From Planctomycetota bacterium (GTDB lineage: Bacteria; Planctomycetota; J058), in the NCBI GenBank assembly GCA_003695705.1, contig RFHU01000174.1, positions 1 to 54,689 on the forward strand: 54,689 bases of DNA. Reading direction: 5' to 3'. Position numbers and translations under genes: made by a program. The notes beneath the pieces were generated by a model. That model saw only the letters and a list, made by a program, of their open reading frames with translations. It searched no databases and was not told the DNA's origin. The first letter of the stretch is position 1. Each line of letters begins with the position of its first letter. Below are positions 8,737-18,300 of this stretch, piece after piece.

Positions 8737-10725
8737 TCAAGGGAGCAAACCGGCGAGGACGTCCCGCAAGCGGCGAAAGTCGAGGGGCTTGGGGAGCACG
8801 GCATCCATGCCCGCGTCGAGGCAGCGCTCGGTGTCTCCGGGCATTACGCTCGCCGTCATCGCCACGACGGGGACGCGTTCCCGCCCGGCCTCTCGCTCCC
8901 GCGCGCGCAACAGCCGGGTGGCGTCGCGTCCGTCGAGCTCGGGCATCTGGCAGTCCATCAGCACGAGGTCGTAGTCCTCCGACTCGGTGCGTTCGAGGGC
9001 CTCCCGCCCGTTCGGGGCCACGTCGACCGAGCAGCCGAGCCGCTCGAGGAGCTTGCGCGCCACGAGTTGGTTCACTCGGTTGTCTTCGACGACCAGCACG
9101 CGACCCCGCAGGGTCCCGAACCACTTGTCGGTGGCTTCTTCGGGCGGACGCACCGCGAGCGGCGCGGAGGCCACCTCGACGGGAAGACGGAACCAGAAGG
9201 TCGACCCCTTCCCGGGCTGGCTGCGCACGCCGATGGAACCATCGAGGAGCCGAACCAGGTTGCGGCAAATGCTCAGGCCCAGCCCCGTGCCGCCGTGACG
9301 ACGCGTCGCCGACCCGTCGAGCTGGCTGAACTCCTCGAAGAGCCGTTCTTGGTCCTCGGGCGCGATCCCGATCCCGGTGTCGCGCACCTCCACGTGGAGG
9401 GCTCCGCAGCCGTCCCCGTATGGCTCCCAGGACACCTCGACGGCCACCTCCCCCCGGTCGGTGAATTTGATGGCGTTTCCCACCAGGTTGAGGAGGACCT
9501 GCCGCAAGCGCACCGCATCGGTCACGAGCACCGGGGGTACCTCGGCCTCGACCGCGAGGCGCAATGCGAGGTGCTTCTCGGCCGCGCCCAAGTGGAGGAC
9601 CTCGTGGACCTCGCGCACGATCTGCCGCACATCGCAAGGCCCGAGGACGGTGGACAGCTTGCCCGCCTCGATGCGGGAGAGGTCGAGGACGTCGTTGAGA
9701 ATGGCCAGAAGGGCCGCTCCCGAGTGACCGATGGTCTCCACCAGTTGGCGCTGCTCCGCATCGAGGTCCGTGCTCTGCAGGAGCCGGGTCAGGCCAAGGA
9801 TCCCGTTGAGCGGAGTGCGCAGCTCGTGGCTCATGTTGGCCAGGAACTGCGTCTTGGCGCGGTTCGCGGCTTCGGCTCGCTCGTAGGCCTCGCGAATCCT
9901 CTCCTCGCTCCGCTTGCGCTCGAAGAAGCTAGGTACCTGATAGTCCGGCGCCTCCACGACCTCCCCGGCTTCCCGGCGCAGGAAGGCCTCGACCCGAGCG
10001 CGAACCCGCTCTGGCGACGCCATGACGAAGAGGCAGTGGTCGTCGCCTCGCGCCCGGCAGGTCACCTCCACGGCGGTGAGCGGCTGTCCGACGCTCGCCT
10101 CGCACCACCCCGACGAGTAGCCGGCGTTCATGATGCACACCGGAGAGTCGGTCTCCTCTCCCGCGCTCAGCCAGCTCTCGGCCTCGAAGGAATAGGGATG
10201 CCGATAGATCAGGCAAAAGCCGTCCCCGGGCTCGGGGTCGCTCTCGGGCAGGATGTCGACGAAGGCCCAGCCCGTGTGGGCGAAGTGCACGGGCCCGGCC
10301 GCGAGCTTCTCCAGGGGCTGGCCCAGCCCCATGGCGTCGTGGAAGCGAATCGCGTCCTGCAAGCCGATCACGTGGGCAAGGTCGAAGAGGATGTTGCGTC
10401 CAATCCGCAAGGCTTCTCGGGCTCCGCGGTCCGCGTAGAGGGAGCGCACCGCGCTGAGGAAACCGCGCGAGAGGGAGGCTGCGCGAACCAGCACGTAGCG
10501 ATCCCCTCCGATCTGGATGGTCGCTCGAGGAGGGGCGATCGAAGCGCCGCGGAAATACTCGGCAACCGTTCGCTGGGCCTCGGCGAAGGGCTCCACGAAC
10601 TGCGGAGGAACCTGGACGGTCGGCCCGGAGGGAGTCGCCGCCAGCGACGCGCGGCGCAGGCGCTCGACCTCCGCTTCGAGTTCAGCGATCCGCCGCTCGA
10701 GGGCCTCTCGGGACTCGGAGTCCAT
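8737..10725 (-). CDS. Hybrid histidine kinase with XylR_N/V4R-type sensor
   Basis: This 662-residue protein shows a short coiled coil (1-30), then a sensor of about 200 residues. The sensor has an activator-like half ([14 protein letters not shown]) and a V4R domain ([16 protein letters not shown], then [11 protein letters not shown]). Next come a linker coiled coil and a HisKA domain with phospho-acceptor His at about 300 ([14 protein letters not shown]). The HATPase has N box [12 protein letters not shown]1 DTGIGI and G2 GGTGLGLSI. The C-terminal receiver has its Asp at about 591 ([13 protein letters not shown]). V4R domains bind small hydrophobic or aromatic ligands in other families, so this is a soluble ligand-sensing kinase. 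There is no output domain, so phosphate should pass to another protein. The ATG is chosen because TATGGT lies six bases upstream. It is divergent from the PAC2 gene. Confidence 0.9.
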   Translation of the reverse strand: MDSESREALERRIAELEAEVERLRRASLAATPSGPTVQVPPQFVEPFAEAQRTVAEYFRGASIAPPRATIQIGGDRYVLVRAASLSRGFLSAVRSLYADRGAREALRIGRNILFDLAHVIGLQDAIRFHDAMGLGQPLEKLAAGPVHFAHTGWAFVDILPESDPEPGDGFCLIYRHPYSFEAESWLSAGEETDSPVCIMNAGYSSGWCEASVGQPLTAVEVTCRARGDDHCLFVMASPERVRARVEAFLRREAGEVVEAPDYQVPSFFERKRSEERIREAYERAEAANRAKTQFLANMSHELRTPLNGILGLTRLLQSTDLDAEQRQLVETIGHSGAALLAILNDVLDLSRIEAGKLSTVLGPCDVRQIVREVHEVLHLGAAEKHLALRLAVEAEVPPVLVTDAVRLRQVLLNLVGNAIKFTDRGEVAVEVSWEPYGDGCGALHVEVRDTGIGIAPEDQERLFEEFSQLDGSATRRHGGTGLGLSICRNLVRLLDGSIGVRSQPGKGSTFWFRLPVEVASAPLAVRPPEEATDKWFGTLRGRVLVVEDNRVNQLVARKLLERLGCSVDVAPNGREALERTESEDYDLVLMDCQMPELDGRDATRLLRAREREAGRERVPVVAMTASVMPGDTERCLDAGMDAVLPKPLDFRRLRDVLAGLLP

Positions 10726-10731
10726 GCCCCC

Positions 10732-10737
10732 ACCATA
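10732..10737 (-). promoter_or_regulatory. Candidate leaderless -10 box (TATGGT)
   Basis: Read on the minus strand, TATGGT is followed by six bases and then the kinase ATG at 10725. There is no Shine-Dalgarno sequence in the spacer, although it is G-rich, and no clear -35. Confidence 0.4.
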
Positions 10738-10996
10738 ACGAGCCCCGCCGGGGCCGCCGCCCCGGCCTGCGGCGGTCCCCAGACCGGCCGCCGTCGGGCC
10801 TGGGTCCGGGGCAACCTCGCCCGAGCGATCCCGCCGACCCCTCGGCCGCCCGGGCACCCCCTCCCCGGCCGGGCCGCGGGCGGCGAGCGGCCCCGCCGGA
10901 GACCTGCGGCCGGCGCCACCGTTTCGAGGCTGCCGATGCGGCACGCAAGCGGGCCCAAGGTCGCCGCAAACCATTTCACCACAACGAAAGCCGCCG

Positions 10997-11012
10997 TGGC
11001 ACGACCCGTGCT
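10997..11012 (+). promoter_or_regulatory. Possible sigma-54 (-24/-12) element
   Basis: TGGCACG, four bases, then GTGCT matches the sigma-54 consensus with one mismatch and correct GG-to-GC spacing. The predicted transcript would begin within a few bases of the ATG at 11026, an unusually short leader, so this may be chance. Confidence 0.25.
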
Positions 11013-11025
11013 TGAAACGAAGTCC

Positions 11026-12060
11026 ATGAAGCACGACGAGACGAAGTTGAACGATCCCTGGCTCGTCGCCGTGTGGCCGGGCATGGGGAAGGTTGCGGTG
11101 GTGGCGGCCAACTACCTCCTGCGCGAACTCGACGCCGAGCCCCTCGGTCCCTTCCAAGACGAAGAGTTCTTCGGCACGAACGTCGTTCGCATCCGGAGCG
11201 GCATCGTCAGCCCCGAGCTCAAGCCCCGCGGCCAGCTGTTCGCCGTTCGCAACACGGGCGGACGCGACCTACTGGTCTTCGTCAGCGAAGAGCAGCCCGA
11301 CGTCCGCGGGCACGCCTACTGCGATCGGCTTCTGGACCTCGCCGCCGAGCACGGCGTGCAACGCGTGGTAACCTTCGCCGCGCTCGTCACCCCCACCCAG
11401 CCCTCGGCGCCCTCCCGCGTGTTCGCGGTGGCGAGCCGGCGCGAACTCCTCGAGGAACTCGCGCGCACCGTCGGCACGCGCTCCCTCGCCGACGGCGAGC
11501 TGGTCGGCCTCAACGGAACCCTCCTCGCACGCGCTGCTGCCCGCGGGCTCGACGCCATGGGCCTCCTCGCCGAGGTCCCCGCGCTGGCGGCTGGCGTCCC
11601 CTACCTCAAGGCGGCCGCCTCCGTCCTCGACGTCCTCCGCCGCGTGGCCGATCTCGACCTTGACCTCGCAGAGATCCACCGCCAGGCCGAGGCCTTCGAG
11701 CGCAACCTCGAGAGCCTGCTCGGCCAGCTCCAAGCCCTGCAAGAGGGGGCGGCCAAAGTGGAGCCCGAGGGCTCGTTCGCCACCCAGGCGGAGTTCCGCG
11801 CCCCGAGCGACGAAGAAGAGGAAGACGCCGAGCGCGCGGTTGCGGACTCCGACTCGCCGGAGATCGATCCGGCCGTCTTCGCCCAGATCGAGGCCCTGTT
11901 CCTCAAGGCCCAGCAGGATCGGCGCGCCGCCTACGAACTCAAGGAGCGCCTCGACGACTACGGACTCTTCGACCGCTACGAAGACCGTTTCCTCGACCTG
12001 TTCTCCCCGAAGGGCGAAGAGAACGACGAGCGGGCCGCAGGAAGCCGCGACGCGGCCTGA
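11026..12060 (+). CDS. PAC2-family protein
   Basis: This 344-residue soluble protein has residues 10-220 that match the PAC2 (proteasome assembly chaperone 2-like) family. It shows an opening VAVWPGMGKVAVVAANYLL strand-helix, EEFFGTNVVRIRSG, LLVFVSEEQPD and the C-terminal helical part RAAARGLDAMGLLAEVPAL. The last 120 residues form an acidic linker and helices typical of bacterial PAC2 proteins (DEEEEDAERAV). Bacterial members are widespread but of unsettled biochemical role. The ATG at 11026 begins just before the conserved domain, and no strong ribosome-binding site precedes it. It is divergent from the V4R hybrid kinase with a 300-base gap between starts that holds no other credible gene. 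Confidence 0.85.
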   Translation: MKHDETKLNDPWLVAVWPGMGKVAVVAANYLLRELDAEPLGPFQDEEFFGTNVVRIRSGIVSPELKPRGQLFAVRNTGGRDLLVFVSEEQPDVRGHAYCDRLLDLAAEHGVQRVVTFAALVTPTQPSAPSRVFAVASRRELLEELARTVGTRSLADGELVGLNGTLLARAAARGLDAMGLLAEVPALAAGVPYLKAAASVLDVLRRVADLDLDLAEIHRQAEAFERNLESLLGQLQALQEGAAKVEPEGSFATQAEFRAPSDEEEEDAERAVADSDSPEIDPAVFAQIEALFLKAQQDRRAAYELKERLDDYGLFDRYEDRFLDLFSPKGEENDERAAGSRDAA

Positions 12061-12394
12061 GGCCCGGAAGGGGCGCCCCTCCGACCGGCGCGCGACCCTC
12101 CTCCGGCGGACCGTCCGGCCGTAGCCCGCCCGCAGCCCTCGGCACGGTCGGCACCCTGCACCCCGCGAAGCGGTCGGCCGACCTGAGCCCGCCCGCGGCG
12201 CTTTCGGGGCTCGAGCGCCGCGGGCCGCGCACCCACCGCGGAACGACTTGACGGCGCTCCCGGCAGCCGCCAAGGTCCAAAGACCGCGCCCGCCGGCGCG
12301 GGCAGCCGGTCGATTCCAGCAGGTGCATCGGCCAGGCGAGCGAAGGTGAGGGGCGCCTCGGGCTCGAGGACGCTCCTGCAACGGGGAGACCGGC
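12061..12394. other. Intergenic region with a palindrome after the PAC2 gene
   Basis: The gap of 334 bases begins with AGGGGCGCCCCT (12069-12080), a perfect palindrome flanked by CGG and CCG, directly after the PAC2 stop. This could be a terminator stem, but it has no T-run and no proper loop. I see no gene in the remainder. Confidence 0.35.
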
Positions 12395-13330
12395 ATGGCG
12401 CGCAAGGGGGAGGTCTTCAACACCCTGCGACGCCCCAAGCTCCTGCGGCAGCGCGTCTCCGGCCTCGAGGCGGCCTGCGGCGGCACGATCCTCACCCCCC
12501 TCGTCGGCGCGGGAGTTTGGCTTGCCGCCCAGCGGAACGCTCTCGACCCAAGCGAGCGGGAGCTCGAAGTGGAAGTCCTCGCTCGCTCCTCGGTGCGCGA
12601 CCCCCTCTACCGCGCTCCGCTGCGGCGCTGGCACAACCCTGCGGACATTCCGCCTTCTGCGGGCGAAGCCGCTGCGCGGATCCGCCCCCTGCCCGCAGAA
12701 GCCTTCGCCAACGCCCTTGGCCTCTACGCCGAGCAGCGCGGCGATCGCCCCGTGGATCGGATCGGACCCGTCGCCCTCACCCCGAACGCCCTCGGCGCGA
12801 GCGGCGTCGTCGGGCGCTACGTCTTCCACCTGCTCTGTCCCCGCGAAGACCCCGAGCTCGCCCGAACCGCCCGCACGATTGCCCTCCGGCTCGCCCCTCT
12901 CGGAGCAAACGAGGACCCGCCCCAACCCTTCCGAATCCTCACCGGCGTGCTGGGACTCCCGTTCTCCGCCATCGCCTACCAGGCCGAGAACGCCTTCCAG
13001 TACGACTTCGCGCGCGACGTCTGGTTCGCGCGCTCCGGAGCCTCGCAGCGGCTGTTCCTCCACCGAGCCGCCTCACCCCAGGCCGCGGCGTCGCTCTACC
13101 GGACCTTTCACGAGGCGCAGGAAGAAGACTTCGAGACCCTCTCGCACCCCCCGTCGCAGTCGACCTGTCGGCACCCCTACCTGAAGACCTTCTTTGCCAT
13201 CGCCCATCGCGGCCCGTACCTGTTTGGCGTGGAGGACGCGCCCGACCCCGGGGCCTGCGAAGAGGCCCTCCAAAGGCTCACCGGCTCCTTGCCGGCGACC
13301 TCCTCCCCGGAAGAAGAGGACGAGCAATGA
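12395..13330 (+). CDS. Unrecognised protein of 311 residues
   Basis: The codon pattern is strongly coding and GGGGAG lies nine bases before the ATG. The protein has a mildly hydrophobic stretch at 26-45 (ACGGTILTPLVGAGVWLAA), too weak to call a membrane segment. Notable parts are FPNALGASGVVGRYVFH-like segments around residue 130 (VALTPNALGASGVVGRY) and a C-terminal HPYLKTFFAIAHRGPYLFGVED, shaped like a beta-sheet domain. No catalytic motif is recognised. It overlaps a 27-codon micro-ORF by ATGA and is four genes into a plus-strand run. Function unknown. Confidence 0.7.
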   Translation: MARKGEVFNTLRRPKLLRQRVSGLEAACGGTILTPLVGAGVWLAAQRNALDPSERELEVEVLARSSVRDPLYRAPLRRWHNPADIPPSAGEAAARIRPLPAEAFANALGLYAEQRGDRPVDRIGPVALTPNALGASGVVGRYVFHLLCPREDPELARTARTIALRLAPLGANEDPPQPFRILTGVLGLPFSAIAYQAENAFQYDFARDVWFARSGASQRLFLHRAASPQAAASLYRTFHEAQEEDFETLSHPPSQSTCRHPYLKTFFAIAHRGPYLFGVEDAPDPGACEEALQRLTGSLPATSSPEEEDEQ

Positions 13331-13410
13331 ACGACGCCTCGCCCGCAGGAGAACCCCCGAAGGCCGGCCTCGAGGCACGCCTCCGTTCCGCCCACGAGCT
13401 GCTCGGCTGA
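13327..13410 (+). CDS. 27-residue micro-ORF, coupled at both ends
   Basis: An ATG at 13327 overlaps the preceding stop as ATGA, and the stop at 13410 lies four bases before the next ATG at 13415. The peptide is Pro/Gly-rich then helical (LEARLRSAHELLG). The placement mirrors the coupled gene pairs elsewhere in the window. It could be a genuine small protein or merely a translational bridge that feeds ribosomes to the next gene. Confidence 0.4.
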   Translation: MNDASPAGEPPKAGLEARLRSAHELLG

Positions 13411-13414
13411 TTCC

Positions 13415-14599
13415 ATGGCTCCTTCGGTCGCGTGCCCCCTGTGCCTCGAGGAGATCCCCGCGGCCAGCGTCCGCTGTCCGGCGTGCGGCGAGCATCTCGT
13501 CCAGCGGTCGGCACCCCCGCAGAGAAGCTCCCGCTTGCGGATCGCGGCGGTGGTCCAGGCGCTGCTCGGGATCTTCTGCGCCCTCGCCGTGCCGTGCATG
13601 GGCTTCGGGATCTACGTGCAGACGACCCTCCCCGCCGCTCGGCGCCCGAGCTTGACGGGCGCCCTGCTCGGCTTGGTGGTCTACTTCCTCTTGGCCGTGT
13701 TCTTCGCCGTCACCGCGGTGGGCGCCTGGCGGCACCGGCGCTGGGTGCGTCCCGTAATGCTCGCTCTCTCCCTGCCCGGAACGCTCCTGGGCGTCCTGGC
13801 AACCGGAGTCCTCGCCCTCACCCTCCCCGAAGTCCTGCAGGCCGCCCTGGCCGGCGCGGGGAGCCCCGGCGGCGGCCCCGCAGCGCCTCCCCCGCTGGCG
13901 GCGACCTTCGCAGCGGCGGTGAGCATCGGCGCGGGCCTGATCTTCTACGTAGGCCTCCCCGGGCTCTTGGCCGCCCTCTACGCACGCAGCGACCTGCAGG
14001 AGCGCTGCGCGGCCCTCGACCCGCAGCCACGCTGGACCGACCACCTCCCTCTCCCCGTCCTCGGGACCTCCCTCTGGCTCGGCCTCGGCGCCGTGGGTGT
14101 CTTGCTCTGCCTGCCCTACGGCGTCTTCCCTTGCTTCGGCGTCCTCTTGGCTGGACCCCCGGCGACGGCCCTCGTCCTCCTCACCGCGGCGGCCTGCGCG
14201 GTCCTCGCGCGAGCCGTCTACCGCCGCCACCCCCTCGCCTGGAACGCGACCCTGGCCCTGGTCGCCCTCGGCGGCCTCTCCGGCTCCCTGACCTTCGTCC
14301 GCGTGGACCCCCTCGACGTCTACCGGCTCAGCAACACCCTCCCTCGCGAGCAGCTCGCGCTCATGGAGCGGATGCGCACCGGCCGCCTGCGACTCGCCTT
14401 CGTCGGTTCCACCGCTCTCTCGGCCCTCGCCGCGGCAGCCTTCTTGCTCGCGCAGCGACGCGCCTTCGGGCCCGCAGCCGGGACTCCGTCGGCCCTCCCC
14501 CCTCCGGGACCGGTGCCTCCGGCCCCGGCGGAGGCCACCGGCGACGCTCCGCGCTCGGAAGATCGACCTCCCGAGGAGCTCGCCTCGGGGCCCCACTGA
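13415..14599 (+). CDS. Zinc-ribbon membrane protein
   Basis: This 394-residue protein opens with a zinc ribbon (CPLC near residue 7 and CPAC near 21). About eight hydrophobic segments of membrane-spanning length follow, such as VQALLGIFCALAVPCMGFGI, LLGLVVYFLLAVFFAVTAV and GTSLWLGLGAVGVLLCLPYG. It ends in a Pro/Ala-rich cytoplasmic tail. Zinc-ribbon plus multi-span proteins of this type are common in several phyla and mostly uncharacterised. It is convergent with the YugP-like protease (30-base gap). Membrane location is secure; function is unknown. Confidence 0.75.
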   Translation: MAPSVACPLCLEEIPAASVRCPACGEHLVQRSAPPQRSSRLRIAAVVQALLGIFCALAVPCMGFGIYVQTTLPAARRPSLTGALLGLVVYFLLAVFFAVTAVGAWRHRRWVRPVMLALSLPGTLLGVLATGVLALTLPEVLQAALAGAGSPGGGPAAPPPLAATFAAAVSIGAGLIFYVGLPGLLAALYARSDLQERCAALDPQPRWTDHLPLPVLGTSLWLGLGAVGVLLCLPYGVFPCFGVLLAGPPATALVLLTAAACAVLARAVYRRHPLAWNATLALVALGGLSGSLTFVRVDPLDVYRLSNTLPREQLALMERMRTGRLRLAFVGSTALSALAAAAFLLAQRRAFGPAAGTPSALPPPGPVPPAPAEATGDAPRSEDRPPEELASGPH

Positions 14600-14629
14600 G
14601 TCCCCCCAGCGGGCCGAAGGCCGGCGGCG

Positions 14630-15355
14630 TCAGTCGTCGCGGCGCCCGCCGCCGAGCAAGCCGAGGCGGTAGGCGTAGTAGAGGAGCATCAGCAGGGAGC
14701 TGACGAAGGCTGCCACGTAGGTAAGCGCGGCGGCGCGAAGGACTTTGCGGGCCGCCGCCAGCTCGTCGGGATCCATGAGCCCTTCGCGCTCGAGGGTCTG
14801 CAGAGCCCGACGGCTGGCGTCGAATTCGACGGGCAGGGTCACAAGGGTAAAGACGGTGGTGGTCCCGAAGAGCGCGATGCCCAGCCACGCTGCGGCGGTC
14901 CCCGCCGCCGTCTGCACACCGCCGAGGAGGAAGGCCGCGAAGATCACGAACATGGAGAATCCGCCGGCCACGTTGGCGACGGGAACCCAGGCCGAGCGAA
15001 AGCGCAGCGGCGCGTACCCGCGGGCGTCTTGGATGGCATGGCCGACTTCGTGCGCCGCCACGCCAAAGGCGGCCAGGCTGTCGGAGGCGTAGACCGGCTC
15101 CGAAAGGCGCAGGACCTTGCCGCGTGGGTCGTAGTGGTCGGAAAGCGAGCCGCTCACCGGCTCCACCCGCACGTCGTGGATGCCGTTGCGGCGCAGGATC
15201 AGCTCTGCGACCTGGGCGCCGGTCAGCCCCGCGCGCGTGCCGACCTGCGAATAGGTGGCGAAGGTTCCCTTGACCAAGAGGGTCGCGAGGAGGCTCAACC
15301 CCCCGCCCACCGCCAGGAGCAACCAGTAGAGAGGATCGAAGTAGGAGTACCACAT
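14630..15355 (-). CDS. YugP-like membrane zinc metalloprotease
   Basis: This 241-residue protein has an N-terminal membrane segment (LYWLLLAVGGGLSLLATLLV). The zincin signature AAHEVGHAIQD has metal ligands His102 and His106 and catalytic Glu103. Two central hydrophobic segments follow, then LPVEFDASRRAL, whose Glu is a likely third ligand in this family, and a final membrane helix. This is the full layout of the YugP/neutral zinc metallopeptidase family. Substrates of the family are not established; membrane-protein turnover is a reasonable guess. The ATG lies nine bases after the RND permease stop on the same strand, so it may be the last gene of that operon. Confidence 0.92.
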   Translation of the reverse strand: MWYSYFDPLYWLLLAVGGGLSLLATLLVKGTFATYSQVGTRAGLTGAQVAELILRRNGIHDVRVEPVSGSLSDHYDPRGKVLRLSEPVYASDSLAAFGVAAHEVGHAIQDARGYAPLRFRSAWVPVANVAGGFSMFVIFAAFLLGGVQTAAGTAAAWLGIALFGTTTVFTLVTLPVEFDASRRALQTLEREGLMDPDELAAARKVLRAAALTYVAAFVSSLLMLLYYAYRLGLLGGGRRDD

Positions 15356-15361
15356 GTCCGC

Positions 15362-15367
15362 AAGCTA
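15362..15367 (-). promoter_or_regulatory. TAGCTT at leaderless spacing (weak)
   Basis: TAGCTT lies six bases before the protease ATG, but its TAG is also the stop codon of the upstream permease gene. Coincidence is therefore more likely here than at the other sites. Confidence 0.25.
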
Positions 15368-18300
15368 TCCCGAGCCGTCGGAGCGTCCAGCCTCGGGGGA
15401 CGCCTCCCGCGGCCCATAGACCATGAAGTAGACGACCGGAATGATGAGGAGCGTGAAGGCCGTGGACACCAGGAGGCCGAAGATCAGGGCCCAGGCCAAC
15501 CCCGAGAAGATCGGGTCGAGGGTGATCGGCCAGGCGGCGAGCATGGCCGTTCCGGCGGTGAGGAGAATGGGTCGGATCCGCACGGCCCCACCGCGAATCA
15601 GGGCCTCGCGCACCGAAATGCCCTCCGCCTGCCCGCTGCGCACGAACTCGATCAGCAAGATGGCGTTGCGCACCGCGAGGCCCGAGAGCGCGATCATGCC
15701 GATCATGCCCGTGGCGGTGAAGAAGGTAGGGTTCGCCCACCCGTCGACGGGCGCTCCTCCGACCGCGCTCAGGAGCCAGAAGCCGGGCAGGATGCCGATC
15801 ACGGTCAGGGGGATCGAGATCATGAGCACCACGGGCAGCAGGTAGCTCCCGGTCTCGTAGACCAAGAGGACGTAGATCCCCAGGCAGGCGGCGGCGAAGG
15901 CCAGGCCAAGGTCGCGGAACACGTCGAGGGTGATCTTCCACTCCCCTTCGCCGCTCCAGACCACCTGCACGTCCTTGGGGGGCGACCAGCCAAGGCCGCC
16001 GCCGTTGTCGAGAAAACTCCGCTCGGCAAGGGGGCGCGGAGAAGCCGCGGGATCCACGGCCTGGCCTTCGTCGGCCGTAACGTCCAGGACGACCTCCGCG
16101 GGCGGCCGCCCGGCCAGTTCTGCGGAGACGTAGACCACCCTGCGCAGGTTCTTGCGGTAGATGCTCTGGTCGCGGCGCCCCGCAACCCAGCGACCGACCT
16201 CCGAGAGCCGGACCCGCCCCCCCACCGCGAGGGAGTCCAGGTCGGCGGCGCTCGCCCGCGACTCCGGTCGCAGGCGCAAGAGCACCGGCGTCGGGTCGAC
16301 GTCGGCGGCGTCGTGGAGCACCGCCACGGGAGCACCGCGCACGGCCGCCGCCAGGGTCCAGGCGACCTCCTCCTCGGAAATTCCGCTCAGGCGCAGCTTC
16401 TCGCGGTCGGGGACGTAGTGCACACGCGGCTGAGGTGCCTCGACGGTGGTGTCCACGTCCACCACGCCCGGCTCCCTCCGCAAGCGCGCGGCCAAGGCCT
16501 CGGCGGCCTCCAGCTGACGAGCGTAGGGAGTGTAGGGCCGCCCGTAGACCTCGGCGACCAAGGTGGCCAGGACCGGCGGACCGGGCGGCAATTCCACGAT
16601 CTTGAGGGCGGCGCCGTTGCGCTCCGCGATGCCTTCCAGCTCGCGCCGCAGGCGAAGCGCGATCTCGTGGCTCTGCTGCACCCGCTGCTTCTTGTGGACC
16701 AGGTTCACCCGCACGTCCGCCACGTGGTCGCCACGCCGCAGGTAGTAGTGGCGCACCAAGCCGTTGAAATCCATGGGACTGGAGAGGCCCACGTAGGTGC
16801 TCACGTCGGTCACTTCGGGGACCTGCCGGAGCACGGCCGCGAACTCGGCCGCCACGGCCTCGGTCCGCTCGAGGGTCGTCCCCTCCGGCATGTCGATGAC
16901 GAGCTGCAGCTCGTTCTTGTTGTCGTAGGGGAGCATCTTCAGCGGGACGCGCCGGTCGACGGCAAGCCAGCACGAAGCGACGAACAGCGCACTCGTCACG
17001 CCAAGCAGGGCCCAGCGAGCGCCCCGCCGTGCGAGGAAGGGCCCAAGCACGCGGCGATAGACGGCGAGCAACCCAGGCTCGACGGGTGATCCCTCCCTGC
17101 CCGATCCGCCGTGCCCGTCCCCGACGCCCGCGTGGCCGGAAAGGACGTGGTAGCTGAGCCACGGCGTGATGGTAAAGGCCACCACGAGCGACATGAGCAT
17201 GGCGAGCGGCACGTTGAGCGCCATGGGCGCCATGTAGGGCCCCATCATGCCGGTGATGAAGAACAGCGGCACGAAGGAAACGATGATGGCCAACGTCGCC
17301 AGGATGATGGGCGGACGAACTTCGTTGACCGCGTCGAGCACCGCCCGGCGAGGGCTCTTGCTTCCCATGCGCAGATGCCGGTAGATGTTCTCGACGTCGA
17401 CGATCGGGTCATCGACCACCAAGCCGAGCGCCAGGATCAACGCGAACAGGGTGACGCGGTTGATGGTGTAGCCCGCCAGGTAGTTCACCAGCAGCGTCAA
17501 GGCGAAGGTGATGGGCACGGCCGTGGCGACGATGAACCCCTCGCGCCAGCCCAAAGCCATGGCGATGAGCACGATCACGATGACGATCGCGACACCGAGG
17601 CCCTCGATGAGTTCGTTGACCTTGTCGTTGGCCGTCTCGCCGTAATTGCGCGTGACGTACCAATGGACGCCGTCGGGGAGGATCTCGTCCTCGATCTGGC
17701 CAAGGCGCTCGAGGAGGTCCTCCGCCACCCACACCGCGTTGCTCCCCTTGCGCTTGGCCACGGCGACGGTCACCGCCGGGTAGTCCCGGTCCGTCCCACG
17801 GAACTCGGGGGGAACCCGGTCCGCGGGCGCCGCGGGACCGAAACCAAGGCGAGTGTACGAGGACGGTTCCCCTGGACCGAGCTCCACCTCGGCGACGTCG
17901 CCGAGGAACACCGGGGCACCCTCGTGCACCCCGACCACGAGCTCCTCCACTTCGCGCGGGCTCCCGAGCCGGGCGCAGGCGTCGATGCGCACGCTCTCTC
18001 CGTCGCGCTCCAAGGTCCCCGCGGGAGCCCGCACGTCCGCGGCGCGCAAGGCGCGCGCAAGTTGCTGCCAGCTCAGTCCGTGGGCCGCCGCGGCGTACGG
18101 ATCGAGGTGGACCCACAACGCTCGGGGCCGTCCCCCGACGACCTGTGTGCGGCCGGTGTTGGGGACCTCCTTGAGCTTGCTGGCAATCTCCTCGGCGACG
18201 CGGCGGAGGGGGTAGTCGCCCTGCGCCTCGTCTCCGTAGAGGGTCACGGACAGGATGGGCACGTCGTCGATCTCGACCGGACGCACCACCCAGCCCGTAA

